Positions 25,688 to 37,614 of a stretch of 64,000 nt of DNA are shown one piece after another (position 1 is the first letter of the stretch; each line of letters starts with the position of its first letter). Under the pieces are notes generated by a model that had not been told where the DNA came from, did no database searches, and saw only the letters and a list, made by a program, of their open reading frames with translations. The stretch is from NCBI GenBank assembly GCA_001931875.2, contig MSJH02000512.1:251941-315940 (forward strand), written 5' to 3'. Origin of the DNA: Byssochlamys sp. IMV 00236. Its lineage: Eukaryota; Ascomycota; Eurotiomycetes; Eurotiales; Thermoascaceae. Both the position numbers and the translations under genes were made by a program.

Positions 25688-27630
25688 GCTACTCTTCTAG
25701 CACGGAGGGCGCACAGTGCAGAAAGTGGCCCTGGTAAATATTTAATAATACAGTAACTATTATTTTACATATTATTTGCTCTTTGAGTCTTTCTCCTAAG
25801 CGCGGAACGTCGGTTACACCCGGAGGGGCATGGCGGGCGATCTCCGTCTAGATCAACGCGCTAGAAAAGTTCCACGTGATTCTTTTTGTGTATTTTATTA
25901 TGGCAGATTTCTCAATTCCGAATTAAGCGCGGCTCATTGGGTCCATAATTGTGGAATAGACACGTGTGTTGTCTTATCGTAAGAATCAGATAATGTACTC
26001 CGTAGACCGCTTTCAATCACCTCCCCCTCTCCAAAAAAAAGAAAGAAGAAGAAGAAGAAGAAGAAGAGAAAATTGGCCCTGTAAAGTAGTAGATCATATC
26101 AAAATTCGAGACCTGTGAATAATACCCCAACTATCTTCAGTGTTGGGCGGGTTCCCGTTTCAGATGGATTGGTCAAAAAATCTTCTCTTCTTCTACGGTG
26201 AGACAAAGTGCAATAATCGAGGCTGGGTCTACTACTCCGTTCTAATTAACCGAGTTCCCTTTCTTTTTTTTTGGGCATCGAAATCGGCCAGTTTTGGATG
26301 ATCAAACACGGCACCTGCAATGCGGGTTGGTACCTGCAGGGCCCTCATTGTTGTCGGCCTTTCAGTCGCCCGTTCAGGCACCAGACTTAGGCTATCCCAC
26401 GTAGCATTGGATCGACGTGTTTTAGTATGGACTGTCTGAAAGATAAACCCTGCGTCGTAAAGTGTATTACGTTACTCTCCTCTATTATTGATTGCACCCA
26501 TATATTCCAGAATACATAGTTGACTATGGGTCGTGTGCCCGCACAAAGAAAATTGAACGATAATACAGTAATAAATAATACTAAATAATTTTAGCACAGC
26601 TATGAAAAGAAACGAAACAGGGGTCCATCAACGACCCAGATCTCGGGGACTAAACGGTGAGATCGTGAAAATCTTTGTCCCGTGCTCCGGCGTTGAAGGA
26701 ACCGAGATAGATGGAGACGGATTGGTAAGAGAAATCGCCAGGTTGGGTATGTCCGGGCGAAGTACGTAGTCCTAAGTGATTCGATGCTCCACCGATAGAA
26801 GAAGGCGTGGGAGAAGATAACTACGCCGTAGTTAGTTTAGTTTAGATTTCTGTATCTACCAGTACTATTGGTTTCCCCAAGATAGAGAAAAATCCCCATG
26901 ATTGACCATCTCCCGACGCCACGGGAAACTCTGCCCGGACGCCTCCGACAGGCCACCCGCGTCATGACCCGGAAATCGGTATCGCCGCTGTTTTGATACC
27001 GCACCGGTTTTGCCGTACCATAACAGTACAGTACTCTACTCATCATGTGAGCAAAGATAGGCCAATAGCCGGCCCGCTATTGCCCGTGACCCCCATCCCT
27101 GGCCATGGGTGGGAAGCGTGGAATACGTTTCCTGCAGAGTCGGTACAAGTAACAGTGCAGTCTCGTACTCGTAAGGTACATGCGTGACACACTGCCCAAG
27201 GCAGCGTCGAGATCGTTGTCAGTGATGCAGCCAGTCTTATCTCGGCCTTCAAATCGGTCTCCATTCCCTCCCTCCCCCATCCCATGACACGCTGTCTCCC
27301 TCTTAGTTACGCTGTCTGCTTCCACTTATTGCTAAGCATCATCTGCTGTTCTCTCGTCACTGGCGAATCTCCCAACCACTCGCATAATCGAACAACGGAC
27401 ATCCGGAGTGCCTTACTCAGGTCGTGTGCCCTACGTGATACGTCCGCTCTGAGAGACGACACCGACCGCCTGCCAACGCAGCAGCGGTGACACATACCTC
27501 TTCATCTGGCTCTCACCTCGGGCCCCTTCACCTTCATAGCAGTCCATTCCTCCATGCTTTTAACGCAGACTGTCAATCGGGGTGCCTTGCCAGGCGAGAA
27601 ACGCCGCTTTCTATATTCCATCTCGAAACC
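25688..27630. other. AT-rich spacer and leader of the 496-aa gene
   Basis: The first part (25700-26650) is AT-rich, with runs such as TAATAATACAG and homopurine tracts, and holds no ORF of note. The second part (about 26650-27630) is GC-richer and is likely promoter and 5' leader. No RNA gene was recognised. Confidence 0.45.
26045..26066. repeat. (GAA)7 microsatellite
   Basis: A short GAA array in a purine-rich stretch of non-coding DNA. Confidence 0.85.
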
Positions 27631-29121
27631 ATGATGGTCCCACGGTCTTTCCTCTTCAGCTCTGCCTCGTCCCAGAAGAGCACGAAACAAGATGCAAAGG
27701 AGTGCAGTCCCGCTCCTTCAACACCTCGAAGGAGCAGCTCCCAGTTGCGTGAAAATGACCCTCGTCTCCAATTTCCTACTGCGATCAGTCCCGATCTTCC
27801 GTCCGTCACACATACGAGCCCGGTGGTGATCCCACCAAAGCGAGCTCCGAGGAGAACGCCAGTTACGCCCAACAATAGATCTCGAAACACCCGGAATGGC
27901 TACGGTACTCGTGTTCGGTCACCGTCTACGAACAGTGACGCGAAGGTTCCGGCATCGGTTGCCACGCTCTTAGAAGTCACTGCGATTCCTCTCCCGCGGA
28001 GGAGCTGGTCCCTCCGCAGTTCTCGGAAGCTACCGCCAGGAAACCATGTGGAGGACTTTAGCAGACTGCTGATGGAAGGTCTTGAGCCTCGAGATGAGGG
28101 CAAGACTATCATTGATGGTTCTGCGTCCACTACGTTGGATGTCTTGCTCAGTCCTCCAGATTCGGATAACGAGAAGTTTATGTTTGGCAATGACTATGAG
28201 CCTGGGACGCCATTATCGGCCCGCTCGTTGTCTTCTGACTCGACGCCTTCACTAGACCATGATCTCGATTCCTACAGTCCCTCAGTGCTTCCCGTGACGC
28301 CACCTGCGATCAGCCAGAAGAATCCGCTGGAAAAGCGACTCAAGCAGCTTTCTCCCGTGGAGGAATGTGCATCCGATCATCCTCTTCTGGACGTTGAAAC
28401 CATCGATCCTCTGGATCAGGTGCTGGTGGAGGCTGACGTGCTTACTCCTACATCTCCCAGTCCTGCCGTGTCCAAACGGACGTTCCCACGACTGAGCTCG
28501 ACCTTCAAGTCCAATCTGACCGCATCACTTCGGGCCATCAAGTCTGCAGCTCAGACGGTGTCTAACTTTGCTACTCCGTCAGTTCAATCAGAGGACTTCC
28601 TCACGCGGTCATTATTCACGATCGCTCCAGAGCTAACGGACGATCGGCGTCCACGTCTCATGGATGAGCCACCTTCTGCAGAATTGAGGCGCTATCTGAA
28701 TCCTATCAATGGTTCTCCGGCGGAAATGCATGTATATCATGAACCCCACGACCTCCCCGGCGCGTCCCACAAGTGTCCTGTTTCGATCCAGATGCAGACT
28801 TACCAGCGTTCTGGTGGTAAAGGGGAAGGTGGATTTAGCGTGGTTACTGCTGATGATGGCGATGCACCTTTCGACCCGGAGATCCCTCCAATGGCGCGGC
28901 AGCGCGAGCCTCGCGAAAACAGCGACTTCCTGCGCATCGTCGTGCTGGAGATGAACATGCGACGCAGCGGCAAGCTCCGTGACGACATTCCAACCAGAGC
29001 GCGTATTTGGCTTCCTCCGCGGAAAGTGAGTACGAGCCAGCTCTCGCCCAATCTCTACGAAACGGGTGAGAATGTCGTCCCGCAACGATGGATCGGCGTC
29101 TCCGTGGGTGTCTATGAATGA
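27631..29121 (+). CDS. Ser/Pro-rich protein of unknown function
   Basis: An intronless ORF of 496 aa from the first in-frame ATG (MMVPRSFLFSSASS); the frame is open further upstream to 27487 but without an ATG. The N-terminal 300 residues are low complexity, Ser/Pro/Thr/Arg-rich, with many SP/TP sites (TPVTPNNRSR, SPPDSDNEK, TPPAISQK). The C-terminal third looks more ordered: KSNLTASLRAIKSAAQTVSN, RRPRLMDEPPSAELRRYLNP, SDFLRIVVLEMNMRRSGKLRDD and ARIWLPPRK. The last two blocks resemble a conserved module of filamentous-fungal proteins of unknown function. No signal peptide or membrane helix. A phosphoregulated cytoplasmic or nuclear protein is likely, by inference from composition. Confidence 0.75.
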   Translation: MMVPRSFLFSSASSQKSTKQDAKECSPAPSTPRRSSSQLRENDPRLQFPTAISPDLPSVTHTSPVVIPPKRAPRRTPVTPNNRSRNTRNGYGTRVRSPSTNSDAKVPASVATLLEVTAIPLPRRSWSLRSSRKLPPGNHVEDFSRLLMEGLEPRDEGKTIIDGSASTTLDVLLSPPDSDNEKFMFGNDYEPGTPLSARSLSSDSTPSLDHDLDSYSPSVLPVTPPAISQKNPLEKRLKQLSPVEECASDHPLLDVETIDPLDQVLVEADVLTPTSPSPAVSKRTFPRLSSTFKSNLTASLRAIKSAAQTVSNFATPSVQSEDFLTRSLFTIAPELTDDRRPRLMDEPPSAELRRYLNPINGSPAEMHVYHEPHDLPGASHKCPVSIQMQTYQRSGGKGEGGFSVVTADDGDAPFDPEIPPMARQREPRENSDFLRIVVLEMNMRRSGKLRDDIPTRARIWLPPRKVSTSQLSPNLYETGENVVPQRWIGVSVGVYE

Positions 29122-30131
29122 GATGATTTTGGTGGAACAGGGGGTCATGATATCCTACATAATGTCTGGTGACTTTCTAAGTTTTTTTTCCTCCTTATTT
29201 TGAAGCTTCTACAGCAGGGCGTTGGGATGGGTACATAGCATCGTGGACTGGGATCTTCATGAGAAGCATCGGTTAAGGCGCGATCGTTTGAGCATTTCTT
29301 AGCATACAGTTTCTCTTTCGGCGCATGCTGCTCTCTGGAAGAGCTCAAACGGCAAGGCTTTCACTAGCTATCAGATGTACAGTAGTAATATAATCTACAA
29401 CAAAAGAGCGCTTGTTCCCTAATAAATCCAGATAACTGACTACATACCTAGTTATCATTAACTGGTTAATAACACTGAACTTAGGTGACTCCCCACTTTT
29501 GAGCGGACAAAAGTGTATCTTACTAGTGCTCCATCGTCTCCCGCCAGCTTCGTTCCTGTCTTAGCATCGGCTCCCCTCATTCTGGCCCCCAAACTTTCGT
29601 TCAGTCATCAAGAAAGACGCTGCCTACGACCCGCCAGGTGCTCAGATGATAAAAGAATTATCGAAAGCTGGGGACAGAGTCGTGGATGGTTTAATATGGG
29701 AGTTTGTTAACCCCTGCGACTCAGTAAGATAACCAATGTACTCCAGAGGTATCACACTGAATATCACATTAACCAGCTCAGAGATAGGCCATTATTTCAT
29801 GCTTGACATGAACGCTTGATCTTCGTACGGGTCCTGGATTTATAGGTAAACAAAGCGCCATCCAATGACGCTTCGATAACTATCATACCCCGGTTCTAAT
29901 ATCTGACCCGCACGATCGAGAGATCTTAACTATACACGGTTACGCTGTATACAAACCCCGCCTGTTCGCAGATTCAGCCACCATGAAATGCTCTCAGCTA
30001 TTACTAGTTGGCTGCGTGCCTACGAGGCTGAGAGAGGCTCTGCAATGCACAGCCTTGTTGACGAACTTTTTAACCATGCTCGCTCCCACTACGTGCAGAA
30101 CTTTGTTGACATTGTCAACCTCTAAATCGCG
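29122..30131. other. Intergenic upstream of the NLR-like gene
   Basis: A 1-kb spacer: the 3' UTR of the 496-aa gene and the promoter of the PNP-NACHT-ankyrin gene. No further gene, RNA or repeat was recognised. Confidence 0.5.
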
Positions 30132-33100
30132 ATGCATAGTCATGACCAGGATACGAGCCTCTCCGCAGCGCGGTATACAGTTGGGTGGATATGTGCCCTG
30201 CAAGCAGATTACGAATGTGCCTGTCGGATGTTAGACGAGAAACTTGATGGCCCCAGCATCAACGAGGCCAACGACAACAACACGTATGTATTCGGTCGCA
30301 TCGGTGGCCATTATGTGACCACAGCTTGTTTGCCAGCTGGTATATACGGTACCAGTTCGGCAGCCGCTGTCGCGAAAGACATGGCTCGCTCATTCCCCAA
30401 TCTGCAGTTTGTCTTGATGGTTGGAGTCGGCGGTGGTGCACCCACGCCTGAAAGAGACATTCGCCTGGGCGATGTAGTGGTGAGCCAACCACAAGGAACG
30501 CTGAATGGAGTTGTACAGTATGATCTGGGAAAACAGTTACCAAACAACTTATTCCAGAGGACAGGAGTTCTTAATTCCCCTCCAGCTGTGCTCCTGGGCG
30601 CAATACCTGAGATTCGCAGACGCCACAATGATCCGCGCAGAACGGATCAAATCGCCCAACATATCAGACGCATGGATGATATGCCAAAATATCGACGACC
30701 GCAACATGACAGGCTCTACAATCCTGATTACCTGCACCAAGGTGGAAAGACGTGCGAGTGCTGTTCAGACGATCAACTCGTACAGCGTGTTAACCGTTCG
30801 TCACATAGCCGAGAAGTGTCCATCCACTATGGGATCATTGCTTCCGGAAACTCAGTAGTAAAGGATCCCAGGATAAGAGATAGATATGCAAAAGATCCCG
30901 ATCTAAACATTCTCTGTTTTGAGATGGAAGCAGCCGGGGTGATGAATAATTTTCCATGCCTTGTGATCCGTGGTATCAGCAACTATTGCGACTCGCATAA
31001 AAACGACGAGTGGCACAATTATGCTGCTTTAGCGGCGTCAGCTTATGCGAGGGAGCTGCTCTTGGTTTTAAAACCAAGGAAAATTCATGTTTTGCCTTCA
31101 TGGACTGAGGCTCCGGAACAAGGTATGTCGTTCCTTCTTTCCTCGAGGAAATGCTACGCACCCCGTCTATGCCTTTCCACATCACAAAATTCATTCATGA
31201 ATCACGCTGACCCAGTTTCATAGTAAACGATAGCACATCCAAAGTGAATACATCCGTTGAACGTTTAGAAGAAGGACATTTATGGGAGGATATCAACAGA
31301 TGGATGTCAGCTCCAGACGTCTCGACCAACCTGAACGATGCCATCAGTAAGCGATTCCAAGAAACTGGATTGTGGCTTCTCAACTGTGAATCTTTCCAGG
31401 AGTGGAAACTTGGCAATAAGAGGGCCCTTTGTATCTTTGGAAAACCAGGTTGTGGCAAAACAATCCTCAGTTCAACAATTATCGAACACCTCCACGCGGA
31501 GGCAGATCGATCTTCAGAGGTCGTTCTTGAATTCTTTTTCGACTTCCGAGACATTAACAAGCAGACCGTTGATAAAATGACTCGCTCTCTGATCATGCAA
31601 TTATATACCGCATCTGATACCTCTCGCGCAGAGCTCGAAGGATTATTTTCCAAGTGCAACGATGGCTACCTCCAGCCCCCCAAAAAGGCTCTATTGGACA
31701 CTCTGGTAAACATGCTGAATTGCGGCACCAACATCAAAGTTGTAATCGATGCTCTGGATGAATGCAATGAAAGAGGCGAACTTATTGACTGGACGCAAAG
31801 ACTCATTGCTCTTTCAAATACAACGACTAGTTTCATCTTCACCAGCCGCCAGGAAGAAGACATCACGTCAGGTCTTAAGAGCTGCATCTCAGAGGATAAC
31901 TGGATATACATACAGCAGGGCCCGGTCGACGAGGACATCCGCTCCTATACTCGCGGAATTCTCTATGGAGATAACGAGTTCCGCCGGTGGCGATCGAGGC
32001 CGTCGATGCTAGAAAGTATTGAAGTCGAGATTATGAAAAAGGCCAATGGAATGTATGGACGGCCTCCAGCATATTATCTGTGTTCAGATTGTTTCTAACA
32101 CATCATTTGCTCCAGGTTTCGATGGGCAGCGTGTCAACTTGACGTTCTGAAAGACTGTATCAGCCCTAGGGATCTGAAGGACTCTCTCGCATCCATGCCT
32201 GAGACACTGGACGAGACATATGCTCGAATTCTCCGAGGAATCAAAAAAATACATCGCGCAGATGCTATACGGATTCTACAGTTCCTGGTTTATGCAGACG
32301 AGCCCTTGACAGTGGAGCAATTAGTCGACGCCATGGTTGTCGACCTCTCTGGTGATGGCCATTTTGATCCTGACATGCGGCTACCGGTTCCCGAAGAAAT
32401 CTTGAGAATTTGTTCGAGTCTATTGCAAGTAGTGCCGAAACGTGAGATGAGAATTGTTACGGACGGTCCCCAAAAGCTCACACGAATGGAAGTTCATCTT
32501 GCCCATTTCTCAGTCAAAGAGTATCTGTTATCGGATCGTGTCGAGGAGACGTTTCTGCCAAGTCTACGAAGTGTCGAGGCAAGAATGGCGATCGCGCAGG
32601 TTCTATTGACATACACGGTACACATTGGCCGTAATGTCCCGAAGAAGGATATAACATATTTTACTCGCTCATACTTAGGCGCCCGGCCACATATACCTGG
32701 TCCATTATTTCATGAACTTGACTTCTCATTTCCTCTCGCAACATACGCTGCATCAAATTGGCTGTCTTATGCAAGATCTGTAGAAGATCTTTTGCTGGAC
32801 CGGATTTTGCAATTTTTCTGCGAGGATACAGAGGCCTTCAACAAATGGTGCCTTTTCTATATAGAAGATGAGCATATCCACTATTTCGACAATCCAGGCC
32901 CATTGTACTGTGCGTCGAACGCTGGGCTCATCCGGACTGTACAAGCACTGTTACGAAACGGAGCTAATGTCGATGGAAACAGCATTGAAACAGGATTTTC
33001 TACCCCACTCGGTGCTGCTTGTTATCGGGGTTACGAGAGCATTGTGAGAATCCTGCTTAAGCACGGAGCTGACCCTAATCGAAAATCATATGGCTACCGT

Positions 33101-34615
33101 TCATATCCGCTAGAGCTTGCAGCGGAACAAGGTCATGCCAAGATTGTTCAACTTTTAGTTGATTGTGGAGCAGATATCAAGCTGCACAATGAACTCAGGG
33201 ACAGTGCAATTGAGGCTCCTGCGCAAGACGATCACCAAGAAGTAGTCCGCACATTGCTTCGTCTTGGAGCTGGCGTGAACGGATATGATGGGAATTCAGG
33301 CGCTGGTCTGGTCAATGCCTCAGAAAATGGCCACCAACAGATGGTCCAGATCCTGATTGACCACGGCGCTGATGTGAATCTCCCCGGTCCCTATGGTACT
33401 GCAATCGCTGCTGCTTCCCTGAACGGCCATAAGAGCGTTGTACATCAGTTGCTGCAGAGCGGAGCTGATATAAATGTACCTGGAAACATTGGCACTGCAA
33501 TTTCGGCGGCTGCAATGGGTGGGCATGAAGATATTGTTCGAGTATTGCTCCGCCACGGTGCTAATGTCAATATCCCAGACGACTCCGGGCGGACCGCTCT
33601 TTTACATGCCTCTGAAGCAGGACATGAAGAACTCGTGGAGTTGTTACTCGAACATGGAGCCGATGTGAACATAAGTCATCACGGTGAAACTGCGCTCACA
33701 GCGGCTGCTTCAGGCGGACATGAGAAGATTGTACGGACGTTGCTTCTTCATGGAGCCCGCGTCAGCGTTGGAGGAGATATTATTGCCGGTACACCCATTC
33801 AGGCTGCTGCTGGGAGCGGACACATTGGAATTATCCATCTTTTGATTGATCATGGCGCTAGAGTAGATGGAGTGCATGGCAGCAGCGCACTCCGATCCGC
33901 TTCTGGAGGAGGCCAGCAAGAAGTTGTCCGAATGCTACTGTCCCACGGTGCCGACCCCAATGCAAGAAATTCTGACAGTGGCACTGCGCTCCAGTCAGCA
34001 AGTTACGGACATACGGATATAGTTCGGTTGTTAATTAACAGTGGAGCAAATGTCAAAGCCGAGAATGATCTCGACCCCGAAGGCACAAGCCCCTACTATA
34101 TCATCCATAATGCTCTTCATAAGGCAACATCGGGTGGCCATGGAGACATAGCCCATATTCTTATTGACCATGGAATCGACGTCGATGCCCATAATCATCG
34201 ACATGAGACTGCACTCCAGGTCGCCTGCAGTAAGGGAAACAGAAACCTCGTCGAACTCCTCATCAGCCGCGGTGCCGATGTAACCATCCAGGGTGGCAGG
34301 CAAGGAAGGCCTCTCAGTATAGCCTGCATCAAAGGCTTCCAAGAGATAGCACAGATCTTGATTTCCAATGGAGCTGATGTCAATGCACCCGACAGTGTTT
34401 ACGGCACCGCTCTTATCGCCGCCTGCACTCGAGGGCGCACTGATGCCATTGCTCGAATGTTGATTGAGCATGGCGCTGATATCAATGCCCGGGGTGGCAG
34501 ACATGGATGTGCTCTTAGAGCTGCGACTCATGCTCCTCAGAGCGAGGGACTTGTTCAGCTTCTCCGTGATAGTGGCGCCATCATGGTACATGGGGAAAAG
34601 GAAGTCATCACGTAA
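30132..34615 (+). CDS. Nucleoside phosphorylase-NACHT-ankyrin protein (fungal NLR-like)
   Basis: Three exons, 30132-31122, 31224-32052 and 32116-34615, encode 1439 aa. Residues about 13-325 form a purine/uridine phosphorylase domain: YTVGWICALQADYECACRML, LMVGVGGGAPTPERDIRLGDVV, CFEMEAAGVMNNFPCLVIRGISNYCDSHKN. Next is a NACHT NTPase (about 390-560) with Walker A GKPGCGKT near 402 and Walker B-like VVIDALDECNE near 502, then a helical winged region (MPETLDETYARIL, HFSVKEYLL). Residues about 867-1435 form 17 ankyrin repeats of about 33-34 residues. The intron 1 acceptor is CATAG at 31223; the nearer CCCAG would give a stop. This is the signal-sensing (ankyrins), switch (NACHT), effector (phosphorylase) layout of fungal STAND proteins linked to non-self recognition. 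All core motifs and the frame are intact, so it looks functional. Confidence 0.92.
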
Positions 34616-35273
34616 TCTGGGAGGATGTCTTGGAGAGACATGATAAATCGCCAAAGGCGACGGCATTTGACACCCACAGGATCCAGCATGCATGTTGAAG
34701 GCCTCGCACTACCTACTTCGGTACAACATCTTTGAACATCCAGACTAGTTATCAAAAACATCTCTTTCCTCAATTGGAAGTTTGGTCTATTGGATAATTG
34801 ATACGAAAACCTTCGTTGGGATAAACTGGCTCTATATATATACATCTAAAGACGTTTCAGATAACACCCTGTACAGAAGGCGCCACAATAGTCACACCAG
34901 GTCAGTAATAGTATTCCTGCTACTTCTTCTGCTGTTTCTACTTTAACTAAATACTCTCTGTCTAGAAAGAGACCCAGAGTGGTCAACACTATTGTTCCTT
35001 TGGTGATTGAACACAGTCCAGACAAGAAGCACGTGATCACACCAACTTGGACGCGCCATGCAAGTACTTACCCGCGAGGGTCCAAAGCTAATGCATAACG
35101 GAATCGAGGGCGCGATCAACTTCAGGAACCACCAGGAACTTAACCTAGCGAATCACGTATTACGATCCATCTTGCCCTGTTTAAGATAAGTTCTTGTATC
35201 GGCAGGGCCCAGTAATCCGACCTTTTATCCTGGCATTATCTGGAGCCACTGTTGTTTACATACGGTGGCTCAA
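34616..35273. other. Spacer between the NLR-like gene and the EVE-domain gene
   Basis: 658 nt: the 3' UTR of the NLR-like gene and the promoter of the next plus-strand gene. No gene was seen. Confidence 0.5.
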
Positions 35274-36352
35274 ATGCCTCCCAGGAAGCGCAAGTCTGAA
35301 ACTACGGCGGCGGTTGTAGATGAGATTCCCAAAAGGACACGGAGATCTCTTCGAGGTGTTGCGAGAGCAGCGTCGCCGAAAGGGGTCAGTTCAGTTGAGA
35401 AAGGTTTGAGATTTCCTCCGGGACGGCAAGATTTGGTCTATTCTGGGTATATTTGCGAGGTTCGTCCCCAATGCTGATTGTAACTTTGAATTAGAAACGA
35501 AATCTACTGCCGCTAAAAGTAGAAAAGATCTTTCTGGGGAGAAGTCTGAGGTACAGTTAGACCTGTTCCCTTCAGCAGAGTATTGCATCTGACGATAAGT
35601 TGCAGTCATCGACGAAGCCAAAGGGTGGTAAAAAGACGGATCAGAAAACTAATATCGACCGTGATGATGAGGGCGATAATAACCGCTCCTATTGGCTTAT
35701 GAAGGCCGAACCCGAGTCACGCTTGGTGAAAGGAATAGATGTGAAGTTCTCCATTGACGACCTGCAGGCTGCTGAAGAGCCAGAAGCCTGGGATGGTAGG
35801 TTAAAGCGGAACCATATTACGGTCGACTCCCTGCTAACGTTAAGCTGCTAGGGGTGCGCAACTTCGTCGGTATGTTATGCGTGTAGGTTATCACGACTGC
35901 GGCTTACAGGGAAACAGCACGGAACAACATGCGAAATATGAAGAAGGGAGACTATGCATTCTTTTACCATTCCAATTGCAAGACTCCTGGTATAGTTGGG
36001 ATGATGGAGATTGTCGAGGAGCATTCTGTCGATGGTGCGCACAAGTCGAGTTGGCACTGCTTGAGGAAAGCGCTAATCGGACGATATAGAATCGGCGTTT
36101 GATCCAGCCCATCCTTACTTTGATCCGAAGTCGAGCCGCGAGAAACCGAAGTGGGATGTGGTCCATGTTGAGTTCAGACGGAAGTTCAGCCGGATGGTCA
36201 GTCTAAATGAGCTGAAAGACCATGGCAAACCTGGAGGGCCGCTGGAGAATCTTCAGATGTTAAAGCAGTCGCGCCTCAGTGTCTCTGCAGTAACTGCTGA
36301 GGAGTGGAGGTTTATCATGGACCTTGTCGAGAAAAAGGAGGCTACTAGCTGA
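35274..36352 (+). CDS. THYN1: EVE-domain protein, THYN1 (thymocyte nuclear protein 1) family
   Basis: Six exons, 35274-35403, 35495-35550, 35606-35795, 35852-35869, 35918-36034 and 36090-36352, encode 257 aa. The N-terminal 80 residues are basic and disordered (MPPRKRKSETT, PKRTRRSLRG), like a nuclear signal. The EVE domain (about 88-250) starts with SYWLMKAEPESR and continues EPEAWDG-VRNFV-ARNNMRNMKKGDYAFFYHSNCKTPGIVGMMEIVEEHSVD, ESAFDPAHPYFDP, WDVVHVEFRRKF and PLENLQMLKQSRLSVSAV. EVE domains share the PUA/YTH fold and bind modified bases in DNA or RNA; THYN1 is nuclear and reported to bind 5-hydroxymethylcytosine-type bases. Exon 4 is only 18 nt. Donor 1 (GTTTGA) is weak, and acceptor 35917 was chosen over 35909 because it keeps VARNN. 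It is convergent with the methyltransferase gene, with 204 nt between stops. Confidence 0.9.
35852..35869 (+). other. 18-nt microexon of the THYN1-like gene
   Basis: Flanked by TGCTAG and GTATGT. It supplies G-VRNFV of the WDG-VRN-ARN motif that is constant in the EVE family; skipping it would keep the frame but delete six residues from the core. Confidence 0.75.
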
Positions 36353-36556
36353 AGACAGGAAGTAGTCGTCTCCCTATCCGAGCCAGCAGATAGGGCAAAG
36401 GGAGTCCAGGCTGGGTCGAGCAGATGCGGATACCTCTCCGATCCATACTCAAAATCGTTGGTAGTTGGAAGCCATTTTTCCATCATACTCGTCCATAGCC
36501 TGCATTTCTAGCGGGCGTCCAATATATTGGAAGGAACTCGTGCAACCATCTTTGTC

Positions 36557-37261
36557 TTACTCCGGACGCAGAGCATAGAACATGACGGGGAAGAGACCGA
36601 GGCTTTTCGGAAAGCCCAGCTGCTCTTCTGTCTTTATCAAGAAGAGTCCAGCTTCCTTGAACAGATGTTTGAATTTGTCATCTGTTCGCGTCACGCTACT
36701 GTCCACCTCGTCGTAGATATCCTCGCCATCTGCGTCGGTAGACACGTTCTCCTTGATCACTATCAGACCTGATTCGGACAGGGCATCTTTACATCTCAAG
36801 AGATATGCTACTAGCTGTGCGTCCGTCAAATGCCCCACGCACCACTGGTTCCATATCAGATCATAAGTCTTGGTCGGCGTCCACTGCTCGAGTCCTGTAA
36901 CGTAGATGTCGCCCACCCTGCCCTGCTGTTTGAGCTGTCCATCTCGTATAACGCGAGCGAAGCTGTCGACTGGTTCGACGATGTCTACCACCTCACAGGC
37001 ATTGCTTAGAAACCCGTCGGTCACACGCCCGATGCCCGCACCGCAGTCCACGCCAAGGGGCAGTTTTCCGGGTTTGATGGATGGTAATACACGGCGGAGC
37101 TTTGCGAGAAAATTGGCAGATCCGCGTAAATCGATGCGGGAGATCTGCGGGAAGCCACCCAGCATACCGTTGACATTGGGAGAGACTGAGCTCCAGTAGC
37201 GGATGGACGAGGCGTGGTCGATTTGGGCATCGGGGGCGGTAGTAGCTGCGTTATCGGCCAT
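36557..37261 (-). CDS. tae1: Alpha-N-terminal protein methyltransferase (NTM1/Tae1)
   Basis: An intronless ORF of 234 aa, the usual length of the family. The start is the ATG of MADNAATTAPDAQIDHASSIRYW, whose IRYWSSVSPNVNGMLGGFPQIS block is the conserved N-terminal substrate-binding part. The SAM-binding motif is LGVDCGAGIGRVTDGFL (about 90). TYDLIWNQWCVGHLTDAQLVAYLLRCKDAL and LIVIKENVSTDADGEDIYDEVDSSVTRTD are signature blocks of NTMT1/Tae1. In yeast this enzyme methylates the free N-terminus of proteins beginning (M)-X-Pro-Lys, such as ribosomal proteins Rpl12 and Rps25. It is divergent from the aldehyde dehydrogenase gene. Confidence 0.94.
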   Translation of the reverse strand: MADNAATTAPDAQIDHASSIRYWSSVSPNVNGMLGGFPQISRIDLRGSANFLAKLRRVLPSIKPGKLPLGVDCGAGIGRVTDGFLSNACEVVDIVEPVDSFARVIRDGQLKQQGRVGDIYVTGLEQWTPTKTYDLIWNQWCVGHLTDAQLVAYLLRCKDALSESGLIVIKENVSTDADGEDIYDEVDSSVTRTDDKFKHLFKEAGLFLIKTEEQLGFPKSLGLFPVMFYALRPE

Positions 37262-37614
37262 GGTGTCTTTCCGGGACCTTGGACCTTGGACCTTGGGGAA
37301 GATATGGGCGCCAGTGGGAAAACGAGGAGCGTCTGGAGAGCTGGGGGGGATGAGGAAATGAAATGAAATGGTCCTTTCTATTGCCTGGGAAGAGTAAGTG
37401 TATCCGACCGCGGGAGGAGAATCTCTCTCTTAGTTACTTAGTGGGGTCGAATCGAGAGTTTGGCTGGTGGGGGAAACGCGAAGGGGAGCCAAAAGGAACT
37501 GATCAGATCCGAACTGCTGCTTGCATCACTTGGGTAATCCGAACCGGACTAACTAACTAACTAGTTATCTGGGAATCTGCTTATCAAGATTCAGAGTTAA
37601 TTCATTAGTATTTA
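37262..37614. other. Divergent promoter region, tae1 and aldehyde dehydrogenase
   Basis: A 353-nt spacer between outward-reading genes, with a repeated CCTTGGA element near 37280 and the repeat AACTAACTAACTAG near 37552. Both promoters must lie here. Confidence 0.5.

Noticed and set aside
30132..31223. Stand-alone phosphorylase gene ending at 31223
   Set aside because: The read-through stop is inside an intron; splicing at 31122/31224 links it to the NACHT exon.
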